NCBI RefSeq assembly: GCF_000428745.1
Contig: NZ_KE386795.1
Span: 456,692-520,691 of the forward strand
Reading direction: 5' to 3'
DNA length: 64,000 nucleotides
From: Veillonella magna DSM 19857
GTDB taxonomy: Bacteria; Bacillota; Negativicutes; Veillonellales; Veillonellaceae
Under the pieces are notes generated by a model. That model did no database searches. It saw only the letters and a program-made list of their open reading frames with translations, and had not been told where the DNA came from. A program made the position numbers and the translations under genes. Positions 54,627 to 63,648 of the stretch are shown one piece after another; the stretch's first letter is position 1; every line of letters begins with the position of its first letter.

Positions 54627-55346
54627 TTATAATATTTTCGATAAGAATAATTTTGTTCTATCGTTTTGCGGATTGTCAAATACATCCGCCGGCGAACCGG
54701 ATTCCAAAATCTGACCGCCGTCAACAAAGAGTACGCGCGTACCTACTTCTTTGGCAAAGCCCATTTCGTGTGTAACTACAACCATGGTCATGCCTTCTTC
54801 GGCGAGGCTCTTCATTACATCCAATACTTCGTGAACCATTTCCGGATCAAGGGCGGATGTAGGTTCGTCGAAAAGCATTACCTTCGGCTTCATTGCCAAC
54901 GCGCGGGCAATGGCTACACGCTGTTGCTGACCGCCGGACAGCTGTTCCGGATAGGCCTGAGCTTTATCCGCCAAACCTACTTTTTTCAAAAGCTCCATCG
55001 CAGTTGCTTCCGCTTCTGCCTTAGATACTTTACGAATTTTCTGCGGTGCCAAGGTAATGTTATCCAATACCGTCATATGCGGGAACAGGTTAAATCGCTG
55101 AAACACCATACCTACTTCGGCACGAACGTTATTAATATTTTCTTTAATATTAAGGTTCATACCATCAACGATAACATCGCCGGAGGTTGGTTCTTCCAAA
55201 TAATTCATGCAGCGAAGCACCGTACTTTTACCGGAACCGGACGGTCCGATGATAACAACTACTTCCCCCTGTTCGATATCTAAATTAATTCCTTTCAGCA
55301 CTTCCAGCTTGCCAAAGCTTTTATGTACATCGATCATCTGAATCAT
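54627..55346 (-). CDS. glnQ: Polar amino-acid ABC transporter ATPase
   Basis: ATPase of 239 residues with Walker [10 protein letters not shown], signature [16 protein letters not shown], Walker [13 protein letters not shown] and the His of VVTHEMGFA, all typical of the GlnQ/ArtM group. It should energise uptake of a polar amino acid with the permease gene that it overlaps by four bases. Substrate is not clear from the ATPase. Confidence 0.92.
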   Translation of the reverse strand: MIQMIDVHKSFGKLEVLKGINLDIEQGEVVVIIGPSGSGKSTVLRCMNYLEEPTSGDVIVDGMNLNIKENINNVRAEVGMVFQRFNLFPHMTVLDNITLAPQKIRKVSKAEAEATAMELLKKVGLADKAQAYPEQLSGGQQQRVAIARALAMKPKVMLFDEPTSALDPEMVHEVLDVMKSLAEEGMTMVVVTHEMGFAKEVGTRVLFVDGGQILESGSPADVFDNPQNDRTKLFLSKIL

Positions 55347-55999
55347 TTGATTTTATATCTCCTTTCCAGATAGCCTACCAGCTGAGAAATACTCAATGTC
55401 ATAATAAGGTAAATAATAGCAACGGCAGACCAAATTTCAAAGGAGCCGTACGTACGAGCAATGATGAGCTGGCCGCGGCGTGTCAATTCTTCGAAGCCGA
55501 TAACGGATACCAAGGAAGTATCTTTCATCATGGCAATAAATTCATTTCCCAACGGCGGGATGATGGCTTTAAATGCCTGCGGCATAACAATGTAACGCAT
55601 CGTCTGTCCCCAAGTTAGTCCCAAGGAACGACCGGCTTCCATCTGACCTTTATCGATGGATTGAATACCGGCGCGGAAAATTTCGGATACGTACGCACCG
55701 GAGTTAATACTACATGCCGTAACGGCTGCAACGTACGGATCGATGCGATGCCCGATTACCATCGGCAATGCAAAGTAAATCATAAAGATTTGTACCAACA
55801 GCGGTGTGCCGCGGAATAATTCCACATAGCATTTTACCAACAGGCGAATCGGTTTAAATCGCGACATATTCGCTAGCGATGCAATCATACCAATTAAAAA
55901 GCCGCAACCTACACTCATAATCGTAATCTGGATGGTTACGACAGCCCCTTGCAATAACAGAGGCAAGTTGTCCCAAATCAGGCTCCAATTAAAACTCAT
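55343..55999 (-). CDS. Polar amino-acid ABC transporter permease
   Basis: A 218-residue permease with about five spans. The EAA loop [20 protein letters not shown] is typical of the His/Glu/Gln/Arg permease group, which often works as a homodimer. AAAGGGAAGG precedes the ATG. The binding proteins and aminotransferase lie upstream, separated by 284 bases with repeats. Confidence 0.92.
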   Translation of the reverse strand: MSFNWSLIWDNLPLLLQGAVVTIQITIMSVGCGFLIGMIASLANMSRFKPIRLLVKCYVELFRGTPLLVQIFMIYFALPMVIGHRIDPYVAAVTACSINSGAYVSEIFRAGIQSIDKGQMEAGRSLGLTWGQTMRYIVMPQAFKAIIPPLGNEFIAMMKDTSLVSVIGFEELTRRGQLIIARTYGSFEIWSAVAIIYLIMTLSISQLVGYLERRYKIK

Positions 56000-56176
56000 G
56001 TTTCTACCTTCCCTTTTCCAGTGTGCTCTGCCATCATCCGTACGCCTTGTGACGGCATCCGATCATCGATGACAACTGACAATGTATAATAATAGCTTAA
56101 TATGTATAAACAATTATAGTTGCATTATTATACAATGTCAATGCTCATTCTCTATTAAATTTGTAAATTATAGTTT

Positions 56177-56190
56177 CGCAGCCGGCTGCG
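56177..56190. repeat. 14-bp perfect palindrome
   Basis: CGCAGCCGGCTGCG lies between the aminotransferase and the permease. It could fold as a hairpin, but no T run follows. 56000-56176 has no gene. Confidence 0.6.
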
Positions 56191-56210
56191 CTTATTTTAA
56201 CTCTATATTA

Positions 56211-56295
56211 GTCCCGGTCCTGCTGATACAAGCTGCATTAACCCCGACCCCGCTGATACAAGTTGCATTAACCCCGTACCTGCTTATACAAGCTG
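56211..56295. repeat. 30-bp tandem repeats overlapping the aminotransferase stop codon
   Basis: Three 30-bp copies; the last overlaps the 3' end of the aminotransferase gene. On the minus strand each copy reads CTTGTATCAGC with a CGGGG core, but the gene-end copy has TAA in place of TCA. Reading on after the stop gives two further ten-residue copies (MQLVSAGSGL type) in the same frame. Confidence 0.8.
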
Positions 56296-57471
56296 TGCAT
56301 ATGCCTTCGCCATGCGCTGTACGGCACTCACCAAGTCTTCTTCGTTAAGTCCCGTAAAATTAAGACGCATAAACTCATGATTATCCTTATTTGTATAGAA
56401 CGGTGTTCCCGGCACGCAGGTTACCTGCTCTTCCAAACAAGCGTCGAAGAATTTCATACAATCCACGCCGGCCGGCATGCGAAGCCACAGGAAGAAACCT
56501 CCTTTAGGCACGGTAAAGGTAAAGTCCGGCAAGTAGGTACGCAACGCTTCAACAAAGGCATCGCGCCGTTTTTTGTATACGCCGCACATGTATTTCACAT
56601 GGTCATCATAGGAATAAATATTCATGTAGGTAGCGGCAATGCTGTGATCCGGAATCGAGCTGTGCAAATCGCAGTGTTCCTTCACCAGCTCTAAGGCATC
56701 GATAACCGATTGTTCTCCGGCCAACCAACCGATACGAATACCGGGGCTAAAGGTTTTGGACAGGCTTCCCATGAAGATAACTTGGTCCTTGGTGTCGTAG
56801 GATTTAACTGCTTGTTGGTACGCTTCGCCATAAGTAAGCTCGCCGTACGGATTATCTTCTAACACAACCACATTGTACTGCGCTACTAATTCCATGAATG
56901 CTTTGCGGCGCGCCTGTGTCCAGGTCAGCCCCGTCGGGTTCTGATAGTCGGGAATAATATAAATAAGTTTAATACGAGGATTGGTGCGCAGTTTCTCTTC
57001 CAATACGGCAAGATCCATGCCTTCTTCGTCGAGAGGCACGCCTTCGATGGTGCCACCGGCAAAGGCTAAAATATTCATGGCATCGATAAAGGTAGGATCT
57101 TCTACCAATACGGTGTCCCCTTCTTCCAAGAAGAGACGAGCACATAAATCCAGCGACTGCATAGAACCGCTGGTAATTTGCACTTGATCCGGCTGCACGT
57201 GAATGGCATATTTTTCCATAATATGCGCAATATGTGTACGCAATCCTTTGTCGCCGCGACAATCACCGTATTGCAGGATACGCGCGCCGTCTTCGGAAAT
57301 AATTTTATAAGCCGCTTTCGCAATTTCTTCCGTTGGGAACAGTTCCGCCGCCGGAACCCCTTCCGCTAAGGAAAGAATGTCCGGCTTACCTGCGGCACGA
57401 CTTTTCAGTTCACCGATTTCCGATCGTTTCAGTTTCGATGCTGCTTTGCTGTATAACTGTTTCATATCCAT
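56284..57471 (-). CDS. PLP-dependent aminotransferase, class I (MalY/2-aminoadipate type)
   Basis: A 395-residue fold-type I aminotransferase: LSLAEGVPAAELFPTEEI at the N terminus, QYGDCRGDKGLRTHIA, IPDYQNPTGLTW with the cofactor-contacting Asn, and GSLSKTFSPGIRIGW with the PLP-binding Lys. It resembles the multifunctional LysN/ARO8-like enzymes with broad substrate use. Start at 57471 follows GAGGTG. It lies between two binding-protein genes and the permease, so it probably acts on the imported amino acid. The C terminus runs into a 30-bp repeat. Confidence 0.88.
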   Translation of the reverse strand: MDMKQLYSKAASKLKRSEIGELKSRAAGKPDILSLAEGVPAAELFPTEEIAKAAYKIISEDGARILQYGDCRGDKGLRTHIAHIMEKYAIHVQPDQVQITSGSMQSLDLCARLFLEEGDTVLVEDPTFIDAMNILAFAGGTIEGVPLDEEGMDLAVLEEKLRTNPRIKLIYIIPDYQNPTGLTWTQARRKAFMELVAQYNVVVLEDNPYGELTYGEAYQQAVKSYDTKDQVIFMGSLSKTFSPGIRIGWLAGEQSVIDALELVKEHCDLHSSIPDHSIAATYMNIYSYDDHVKYMCGVYKKRRDAFVEALRTYLPDFTFTVPKGGFFLWLRMPAGVDCMKFFDACLEEQVTCVPGTPFYTNKDNHEFMRLNFTGLNEEDLVSAVQRMAKAYAQLV

Positions 57472-57544
57472 ATGTATCACCTCATAGAATAACATAGTAG
57501 CGAACAGGCCGAGGCACAATGTGCCCCGGCGCCGTTAGTTTTGC

Positions 57545-58321
57545 TTATTTACTGGTACCAAACCATTTTTTTGTCAACTTGTCGTATTCACCGTTTTCTT
57601 TAAGCTTGGCCAATGCTTTGTTCATATCGGCCAATAGCTGTTTGTCGTCTTTGCGAAGACCGATGGCCACTTTGTGATGCTGCAAGCCGATGTCCACTAC
57701 TTTAAGATCGTCCATGTTCATCTTCTGGATGTAATAACGCGCTACCGGTTCGTCCAACATTACGATTTGTACGTTACCGTTTTGCAAATCCTGAAGCATG
57801 TTCGGAATAGAATCAAACTCTTTTACCGTAGTCCCCGGTTTTTCTTTGGCCAGCATAGCACCGGTCGTACCGATTTGCGCAGCTACCGTCTTACCGGCAA
57901 TGTCTGCTTCGCTTTTAATATTGTTTTCATCCTTGCGAACAACCATCATCAACGATACTTCGTAGTACGGATCGGTGAAAGCAATTTTTTCTTCACGTTC
58001 CTTAGTGATAACCAAGCCGGATGCAATAGCGTCAATCTGTTTACCCTGCAATGCCGGAATCAAGGCATCAAAGCCCATGCTTACGAATTTAGCTTCGGCT
58101 CCCATTTCCTTGGCCAATGCATTGCTAAGGTCAACATCGAATCCCTTATACTTGTCGCCTTCTGCATATTCGAACGGCGGATATGTAGTTTCCGCAGCAA
58201 AGGTAATTACTTTTTTACCGTCTGTTTTACCACCGTTGTCTGCCGAGTTACCGCAACCGGCAATAAGTCCTACTGTAAGCATTGCACCCAGTAACAGGGC
58301 CGCTCCCTTTTTCCACTTCAT
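57545..58321 (-). CDS. Amino-acid binding lipoprotein of the ABC transporter (copy 2)
   Basis: A signal peptide with lipobox LIAGC near residue 22 precedes a family 3 solute-binding protein: ETTYPPFEYAEGDKYKGFDV, SGLVITKEREEKIAFTDPYY and GTTGAMLAKE. It is 258 residues, starting at 58321 after AAGGAGAG. It lies 110 bases after a paralogous binding protein, with which it shares order and motifs. Confidence 0.93.
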   Translation of the reverse strand: MKWKKGAALLLGAMLTVGLIAGCGNSADNGGKTDGKKVITFAAETTYPPFEYAEGDKYKGFDVDLSNALAKEMGAEAKFVSMGFDALIPALQGKQIDAIASGLVITKEREEKIAFTDPYYEVSLMMVVRKDENNIKSEADIAGKTVAAQIGTTGAMLAKEKPGTTVKEFDSIPNMLQDLQNGNVQIVMLDEPVARYYIQKMNMDDLKVVDIGLQHHKVAIGLRKDDKQLLADMNKALAKLKENGEYDKLTKKWFGTSK

Positions 58322-58432
58322 CGTGTTCTCTCCTTTAATCAACACTTGATAACGCGTCCGTTATTCACTGATGACGCATATGTATTCACCAGTACAATAT
58401 AGCAAATGTCAAACAATTATTCAACTACTTTC

Positions 58433-59254
58433 TTACTTACCCTGCCATTCCGTAGGCATGTCAGCCGGTGCATCGGTGTTAAACCATTTTTTGTAAATCG
58501 TATTGAATTCGCCGCTCTTCTTCATCTCTGCCAAGGCTTTATTCACTTCGGCTTGTAACTCTTTGTTGTTCTGGTTCATAGCAAAGCCAAAGTATTCTTT
58601 GGTATTCGGGAAGGGAATGACTTTGAATCCTTCATCCTTATGCTTGGACACATAGTACTGCGCTACTGGTAAATCGATAACGGCTGCTGCAACACCGCCG
58701 TTCTTCAATTCTAAAAGGGCTTCGTTACTGTGATCGAATTGTTTCAGCGTTACCCCTTCGATTTTTTTCGCCATGTCCGCACCGGTGGTTCCCATCTGGG
58801 CGGATACGGTTTTACCGTTCAAGTCTTGTAAGGTGTTGATATTGGCATTGGCCGGTACGACTACGCCGAGACCCGATTCATAATACGGCGAGGAGAACAA
58901 TACCTTCTCCGCTCTTGCTTTCGTAATGGTCATTCCCGATGCGGCAAGGTCGATGTCCTTATTCCCTAAGCTCGGAATTAACGCATCAAAGGATACGTTT
59001 TTAAATTCTACCTTTGCATTCATATGCTGCGCTACGGCTTTAATCATATCAATGTCAAAACCATTCAGGTCCTGCGTCTTTTCGTCTTTGAATTCAAAAG
59101 GTACAAACGTTGCATTCGTACCGACATGGATAACCTTCTGCCCGGCGGCTGCTTGTTTGGAATCATTGTCGCTGCCGCATCCGGCAATCATAGTACCGAT
59201 GGCCAAGGTAGCTACGGCTGTAATGGTTAATTTCTTTAACATGTGTGTATTCAT
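58433..59254 (-). CDS. Amino-acid binding lipoprotein of the ABC transporter (copy 1)
   Basis: Another family 3 binding lipoprotein of 273 residues: lipobox MIAGC, GTNATFVPFEFKDEKTQDLN, SGMTITKARAEKVLFSSPYY and MGTTGADMAKK. It differs clearly from copy 2, so it may bind a different amino acid for the same permease. I place the start at 59254, after AAGGATGAGG; a later ATG at 59242 is possible. A consensus promoter lies 205 bases upstream. Confidence 0.93.
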   Translation of the reverse strand: MNTHMLKKLTITAVATLAIGTMIAGCGSDNDSKQAAAGQKVIHVGTNATFVPFEFKDEKTQDLNGFDIDMIKAVAQHMNAKVEFKNVSFDALIPSLGNKDIDLAASGMTITKARAEKVLFSSPYYESGLGVVVPANANINTLQDLNGKTVSAQMGTTGADMAKKIEGVTLKQFDHSNEALLELKNGGVAAAVIDLPVAQYYVSKHKDEGFKVIPFPNTKEYFGFAMNQNNKELQAEVNKALAEMKKSGEFNTIYKKWFNTDAPADMPTEWQGK

Positions 59255-59465
59255 TGTCCTCATCCTTTTCGCATAACTATACTGATTTTGATGCATCCTT
59301 GCGATAGTGAATCTACTTTTGATCCTCCCCTTACACATATATACAGCGGCACCAAGAATCGCTTAGTTACTGCATATACAATGTATCTTCTATCTGTTTT
59401 CTACCCTCTATTCGTTCATTACCGCCATTAGGAAATACATCCTTGCATCTCGTTTCGATGGAATA

Positions 59466-59494
59466 ATTATACAATCACATTCCCCTGTAGTCAA
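59466..59494 (-). promoter_or_regulatory. Promoter of the amino-acid transporter operon
   Basis: TTGACT (59494-59489), 17 bases, TATAAT (59471-59466) on the minus strand. The leader of about 205 nt before the first gene shows no known riboswitch signature. Confidence 0.82.
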
Positions 59495-59627
59495 TAGTCT
59501 TTATGAATATTTTATTTAATTTTGCGAATATTTTTACACAATATAACTTCACATCCGTCAATCTATTACTGCTCCGTAAACCGTCAATGTGTTGCTGCAC
59601 AACAAAAACCGAATCGTTACAGGCAAT

Positions 59628-59884
59628 AAAAAAATAGCCACAATGAAAGGAGATGTCCTCCTTCATCATGACTATATCGTACGGCTGACCTGGTCTTTGC
59701 CCCCACACTCGCCTGCTGGAGGGTTCGCTCCTAAGCCCGTGGCTCCCCACTACTACCTCTCTCGACATTATTTTTTTCGGCAGGACTTACTTCTAAGCCG
59801 CACCATGCTCACAACGACTTTGCATTGCTTACGTGGATCGTTTTGCCTGCGACTGGCCTCGACTTTCAACCACAGACCCGTACA
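59628..59884 (-). ncRNA. Putative structured RNA, identity unknown
   Basis: A promoter lies at 59890-59919 on the minus strand. From the expected start near 59884 the RNA begins GUGUACGG, and GUACGG at 59679-59684 (plus strand) can pair with CCGTAC at 59878-59883, with further pairs (CUG, UGGU) inside, closing a ~205-nt domain. Small hairpins lie within it (GGAG/CTCC, CGGC-TTA/TAA-GCCG, GTGG/CCAC). A terminator-like hairpin with T7 ends it. It lacks the signatures of SRP, RNase P and tmRNA. A 6S-like or lineage-specific RNA is possible. The frames here lack ribosome binding sites. Confidence 0.45.
59643..59666 (-). terminator. Terminator-like hairpin of the putative RNA
   Basis: ATGAAGGAG pairs with CTCCTTTCAT with one bulge over a five-base loop; a T7 run follows eight bases later (59634-59628) on the minus strand. 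Confidence 0.55.
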
Positions 59885-59889
59885 CTGTG

Positions 59890-59919
59890 ATTATACGGTA
59901 AGACTCTCTTCTTTGTCTA
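59890..59919 (-). promoter_or_regulatory. Promoter of the putative RNA
   Basis: TAGACA (59919-59914), 18 bases, TATAAT (59895-59890) on the minus strand, placing the start at the 5' arm of the closing stem. Confidence 0.6.
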
Positions 59920-60070
59920 TAGAGAAATCGCATAGCACTTTTTAAATTTCCTATTGATACTTTCATACATAAAAGTTAGAAAGCTGAAAAAGCCTTATTT
60001 TATCTATATTGTTTATAACATCATACGTTTGTACTATGAGAAGATGAGATACGTCGTCGGTCTCGTTACA

Positions 60071-60099
60071 TACACAAGGAGCGTAAAATGTTGTATAAT
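60071..60099 (+). promoter_or_regulatory. Promoter of the HD-GYP gene
   Basis: TACACA (60071-60076), 17 bases, TATAAT (60094-60099). The leader of ~90 nt has nothing recognised; 59920-60070 is empty. Confidence 0.55.
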
Positions 60100-60194
60100 A
60101 TCTTTACTGTGAGTCACGAGTACAAGACTGACTCTATTCATCTTACAATCACTAAATATCTAGAAGGGGATATTTAAAGGGAAGGGATTTTTTC

Positions 60195-60797
60195 ATGTTT
60201 ATGTTATCGTTAATGCAGCCGTCGGGACTGTATGAGTTGGAGGAAGACAGCTTAGAGGCCATCAGTGCGCAGCTATTGCAGATGATTCAAATGAAGAGTC
60301 ATGAGCTGTATACGCATTCTATTCAAGTGGCTAACTACTCCGTTAGTATCGCTGCCAAGATGGGCTTGCCGCAAAATGAAATCATACAGATCAAGCACGC
60401 TGCCCTCCTCCACGATGTAGGACTGTTAACGATGCCAAATACCGTATTGAAGAAAGCACCTTATTTCAATCGCCAGGAAATGTCTCGTTTCCGTCAGCAT
60501 CCGGTAAACGGAGCGAATATGATTGAAAATTATCCGTGCTGTCAAGAAATCCTGCCGTATATTCGTTATCACCATGAACGTTGGGATGGCTCCGGGTATC
60601 CGAAGCATTTGCGCGGTGCCAATATTCCGTTAGGGGCTCGCATCATCGGCATCGCCGATTATTACGACTCCGCCATCAATCCGTCTACGGAGTTGTGGTC
60701 CAAAACACGGAAAACGGTTAAACAGGAATTATTCAGCGGCTCCGGGATTTATTTCGATCCCGATGTGGTTCGTGCCTTCATCGAAATCTTATCATAA
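60195..60797 (+). CDS. HD-GYP domain protein
   Basis: A 200-residue protein consisting of an HD-GYP domain: H41, H73-D74 in ALLHDVGLL, H102, HHERWDGSGYP with the GYP at 134-136, and D155 in IADYYD. HD-GYP enzymes hydrolyse cyclic di-GMP or related dinucleotides. The Lys normally following HDxG is Leu77 here, so activity is uncertain. There is no sensor domain or membrane segment. AAGGGA precedes the ATG. It is one of few plus-strand genes and convergent with comFC. Confidence 0.88.
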   Translation: MFMLSLMQPSGLYELEEDSLEAISAQLLQMIQMKSHELYTHSIQVANYSVSIAAKMGLPQNEIIQIKHAALLHDVGLLTMPNTVLKKAPYFNRQEMSRFRQHPVNGANMIENYPCCQEILPYIRYHHERWDGSGYPKHLRGANIPLGARIIGIADYYDSAINPSTELWSKTRKTVKQELFSGSGIYFDPDVVRAFIEILS

Positions 60798-60799
60798 GA

Positions 60800-60828
60800 A
60801 GCATCACCGGTTATGGTGGTGCTTTTTT
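60800..60828. terminator. Terminator between the HD-GYP gene and comFC
   Basis: AGCATCACC and GGTGGTGCT arms with a six-base loop and six T on the plus strand; only three bases after the HD-GYP stop. It may serve comFC as well. Confidence 0.8.
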
Positions 60829-60829
60829 C

Positions 60830-61504
60830 TTAACGACCGCTGGCTAATGTGAGTACATTAACAGAGTCGGTACCCATGGCTGCCAGTACGTCTGCTGCTT
60901 CACTGACGGTAGCTCCGGTAGTATAAATATCATCGAGGAGGAGTACGGATTTTCCGTTTAGAATATGACTTCGTTTCACTGCAGCTATAGGCAGGAATGC
61001 GCCCTTAGTATTCAGCTGTCGTTCCCGTTTCGTCAGTCCCCACATGGGACGCGTGGAATCAACCTTTACAAGCGCCTCCAGCCAGTGCCATTTTCCTAAA
61101 TCACGTTGACGAAACCTAGACATATAAGGTTTAAATAATATATCCACCTGATTATAACCGCGTATTTCTCTTTTTTTCTCGCTGACGGGAATGGGTATAA
61201 CATAATCCGGCAACCACTGCCATGTAGCCGTAGCATAATAAAACGAATGCAAAAAAGGAGCGGCCCCTCGGGATCGCTCCTTCTTTTTATTAAATTTTAC
61301 ATCGTGCAACAGTTGTTTCATACCCTTGTCATAATGACTCAACGTCCAAACATGCTGTACAAAGCGTCCGGGACAACCGGTGATCTCTCGTATCTCGGCT
61401 ACCGCTTCGTAACAATCCCGGCACCACTCGCCGCTTGCATGTACGGCTTGTCCGCATCCCGGGCAACGCGGCGGATACAAAAAATCAAATAACCAGTCAA
61501 TCAC
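60830..61504 (-). CDS. comFC: ComF-family protein
   Basis: The 224-residue protein has an N-terminal zinc-binding segment (YPPRCPGCGQ and WCRDC) and a C-terminal phosphoribosyltransferase fold with VLLLDDIYTTGATVSEA. ComFC takes part in DNA uptake for transformation in some bacteria, but homologues are widespread. It starts with GTG at 61504, overlapping the recD2 stop (GTGA). Confidence 0.9.
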   Translation of the reverse strand: MIDWLFDFLYPPRCPGCGQAVHASGEWCRDCYEAVAEIREITGCPGRFVQHVWTLSHYDKGMKQLLHDVKFNKKKERSRGAAPFLHSFYYATATWQWLPDYVIPIPVSEKKREIRGYNQVDILFKPYMSRFRQRDLGKWHWLEALVKVDSTRPMWGLTKRERQLNTKGAFLPIAAVKRSHILNGKSVLLLDDIYTTGATVSEAADVLAAMGTDSVNVLTLASGR

Positions 61505-63648
61505 TCTATCATCCCCTGTAGACGTTCTTTAAATAATGTATATCGTTCATCGCCGCGCACCGTATCCACTGCCCGTTGCACCGCACTTTTCGTACCGATA
61601 AGAATCACTCGACGCCGCGCCCTTGTTACCGCTGTATATAAGAGACTGCGTTGCAGCATAATACCATACGGCGGAATAAAAGGAATAATCACGACGCTGT
61701 ATTCACTGCCCTGACTTTTATGAACCGTAATCGCATAGGCAGGCATAATGGACTCCGCCTCATCCAAAGGCAGCGATACATCTTTATCGGTAAAACGAAT
61801 TCCCATATGTGTCTTGGAAATAGCATAGATGCTTCCAATCTCACCGTTGAAAATTTCATACTCGTAGTTGTTGAGTACCTGGATAACCTTGTCCCCTACG
61901 CGATAGGTGATACCGTTGATAACGACCTCCGCTTTTTTAGGACTTGGCGGGTTCACCGCCTGCTGCACGGCTTGCGAAATTTTTAAACTGCCGTAAGCAT
62001 TGCGGCGCATAGGAGATAAGATTTGTATGTCCAGTTCATCCTCCACGTCATCGCGCAAACTGTTATAGGCATTGATGATGGCGGACATCATATCCCGTAA
62101 CGTGTGTACCTCGATGAATGTAAAGTCGCCGTCACCGCTGAGTACCGGCATCTGTCCCTCATTAATGCGATGCGCATTTTCTACGATGGCGTTTCCTTTT
62201 TCTTGGCGATAAATATGTGCCAGTCTGGTATACGGAATCGTTTCTGCATTTAGCATATCCCGCAAGACAAAGCCGGCTCCGATAGGCGGTAATTGATCCA
62301 CATCGCCGACAATAACGAGATGGGCCGTTGCCGGAACAGCCGCAACCAACGCGTAATACAGTTGAATGTTCAGCATAGAGGCTTCATCGACAATGACTAC
62401 ATCCGCTTCCAACGGGTCATCTTCGTTTTTTGAAAAGTCGTACGCATCGCTGCCTTCCACCGGCATAAGCATGCGGTGAATCGTTGTAGCTTCAAAACCG
62501 GTAGCCTCCGTCAAGCGCTTCGCCGCACGACCTGTAGGTGCACATAACAAAATGCGCTGAAGATTGGTTTGCTGAAAGGCTTCCACAATTGCTTTCACAA
62601 TTGTCGTCTTCCCCGTACCCGGTCCGCCGGTAATGACCGTCACCTTATTCGTCAGTGCCATGTCGATGGCTTCGCGCTGCTCATCGCCTAGGCGTATGCT
62701 GTATCGTTCTTCAAATCCGTCGAGAAAGGCTTCCGTGTCCAGCGCTGTCAATACCGGTTCCTGCATCAACAGCTGCGTCAGCGCTACCGATTCCGTTTCC
62801 GCCATGTAAAGCTCCGGCGTATATACATATAAAATGCCATCGTGTTCGGTGGCTGCCAGCTGTCCGTACTCCAGCTGTTCTTCTACGGCGGCAGCAATTT
62901 CATCGGCACAGCCATGCAACAGATCAAAGGTTTTCTGTATTAATACATCCACAGGCAGACAGCTGTGTCCGTTATCGCCGATGCCGGCAAGGCAATTCCG
63001 AAGTCCCGCTTCGATTCGATTCGGGTCGTCAGGTTCGATACCTAATGACGAAGCCAAGGTATCCGCCATCGTAAAGGAAGGGCCGCCAGGAATATGCAGC
63101 AATGTATAGGGATTATCCCGCAGTACATCAATGGCAGCTCCGCCGTAAATATTGTAAATCTCACGACTCCACTTGGCACTGAGCCCGCCGGCTTCCAGAA
63201 AACGGTTCAATTCCTGCAGCGCCCCTTCTCCGATGAGTGTATGATACAAGTCTTCCTTAATGCTTTTACGCAATCCGGGAACTTCCAACAGATCTTTGGG
63301 ATCGTCGGATTTTAAAATATCGATAATCTCGTCTTCAAAATAGGCAATAACCTTCTCCGCCGACTTTTCGCCGAAGCCCTTAACGCCTAAATTCATTAAA
63401 TATTGTTTGGCACCGCCTATTGTATCGGGCTTACATTTCTCCAACGTACGCACGTCAAACTGTGTGCCGTATTTCGGATGCTCCACAAAACGTCCCGTAA
63501 GTTCCAGTTCGTCCCCTTCCTTGGGGGCCTCACATTTACCGGTACAAGTAATGCGTTCTTCGTTGTAATCGTACAACAAGAAAACGCAATACGAATTCGA
63601 CTCATTCGCAAAAATAAGTCGCTGCACCGTTCCTCGAATCGTTTCCAT
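61501..63648 (-). CDS. recD2: RecD2-type DNA helicase
   Basis: A 715-residue superfamily 1B helicase with the extra N-terminal RecD2 region (IRGTVQRLIFANESNSYCVF start). It has helix-hairpin-helix-like LEVPGLRKSIKEDLYHTL, Walker A GGPGTGKTTIVKAI, DEASMLNIQ, GDVDQLPPIGAG, and AYAITVHKSQGSEYSVVI as motif V/VI. RecD2 works without RecBC, in repair and fork maintenance. It overlaps the shikimate kinase stop by one base (TGATG). Confidence 0.94.
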   Translation of the reverse strand: METIRGTVQRLIFANESNSYCVFLLYDYNEERITCTGKCEAPKEGDELELTGRFVEHPKYGTQFDVRTLEKCKPDTIGGAKQYLMNLGVKGFGEKSAEKVIAYFEDEIIDILKSDDPKDLLEVPGLRKSIKEDLYHTLIGEGALQELNRFLEAGGLSAKWSREIYNIYGGAAIDVLRDNPYTLLHIPGGPSFTMADTLASSLGIEPDDPNRIEAGLRNCLAGIGDNGHSCLPVDVLIQKTFDLLHGCADEIAAAVEEQLEYGQLAATEHDGILYVYTPELYMAETESVALTQLLMQEPVLTALDTEAFLDGFEERYSIRLGDEQREAIDMALTNKVTVITGGPGTGKTTIVKAIVEAFQQTNLQRILLCAPTGRAAKRLTEATGFEATTIHRMLMPVEGSDAYDFSKNEDDPLEADVVIVDEASMLNIQLYYALVAAVPATAHLVIVGDVDQLPPIGAGFVLRDMLNAETIPYTRLAHIYRQEKGNAIVENAHRINEGQMPVLSGDGDFTFIEVHTLRDMMSAIINAYNSLRDDVEDELDIQILSPMRRNAYGSLKISQAVQQAVNPPSPKKAEVVINGITYRVGDKVIQVLNNYEYEIFNGEIGSIYAISKTHMGIRFTDKDVSLPLDEAESIMPAYAITVHKSQGSEYSVVIIPFIPPYGIMLQRSLLYTAVTRARRRVILIGTKSAVQRAVDTVRGDERYTLFKERLQGMIE

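Noticed and set aside
56177-56190. Palindrome as an intrinsic terminator of the aminotransferase
   Set aside because: No T run follows on either strand; left as a bare palindrome.
59628-59884. SRP RNA, RNase P RNA or tmRNA
   Set aside because: The SRP GGAAG-loop domain, the RNase P GAGGAAAGUCC block and the tmRNA tRNA-like ends are all absent, although ACCAGGTCAG is present by itself.
59475-59945. Overlapping open frames on both strands as protein genes
   Set aside because: No ribosome binding site, odd composition and no recognised motif; they cover the putative structured RNA.
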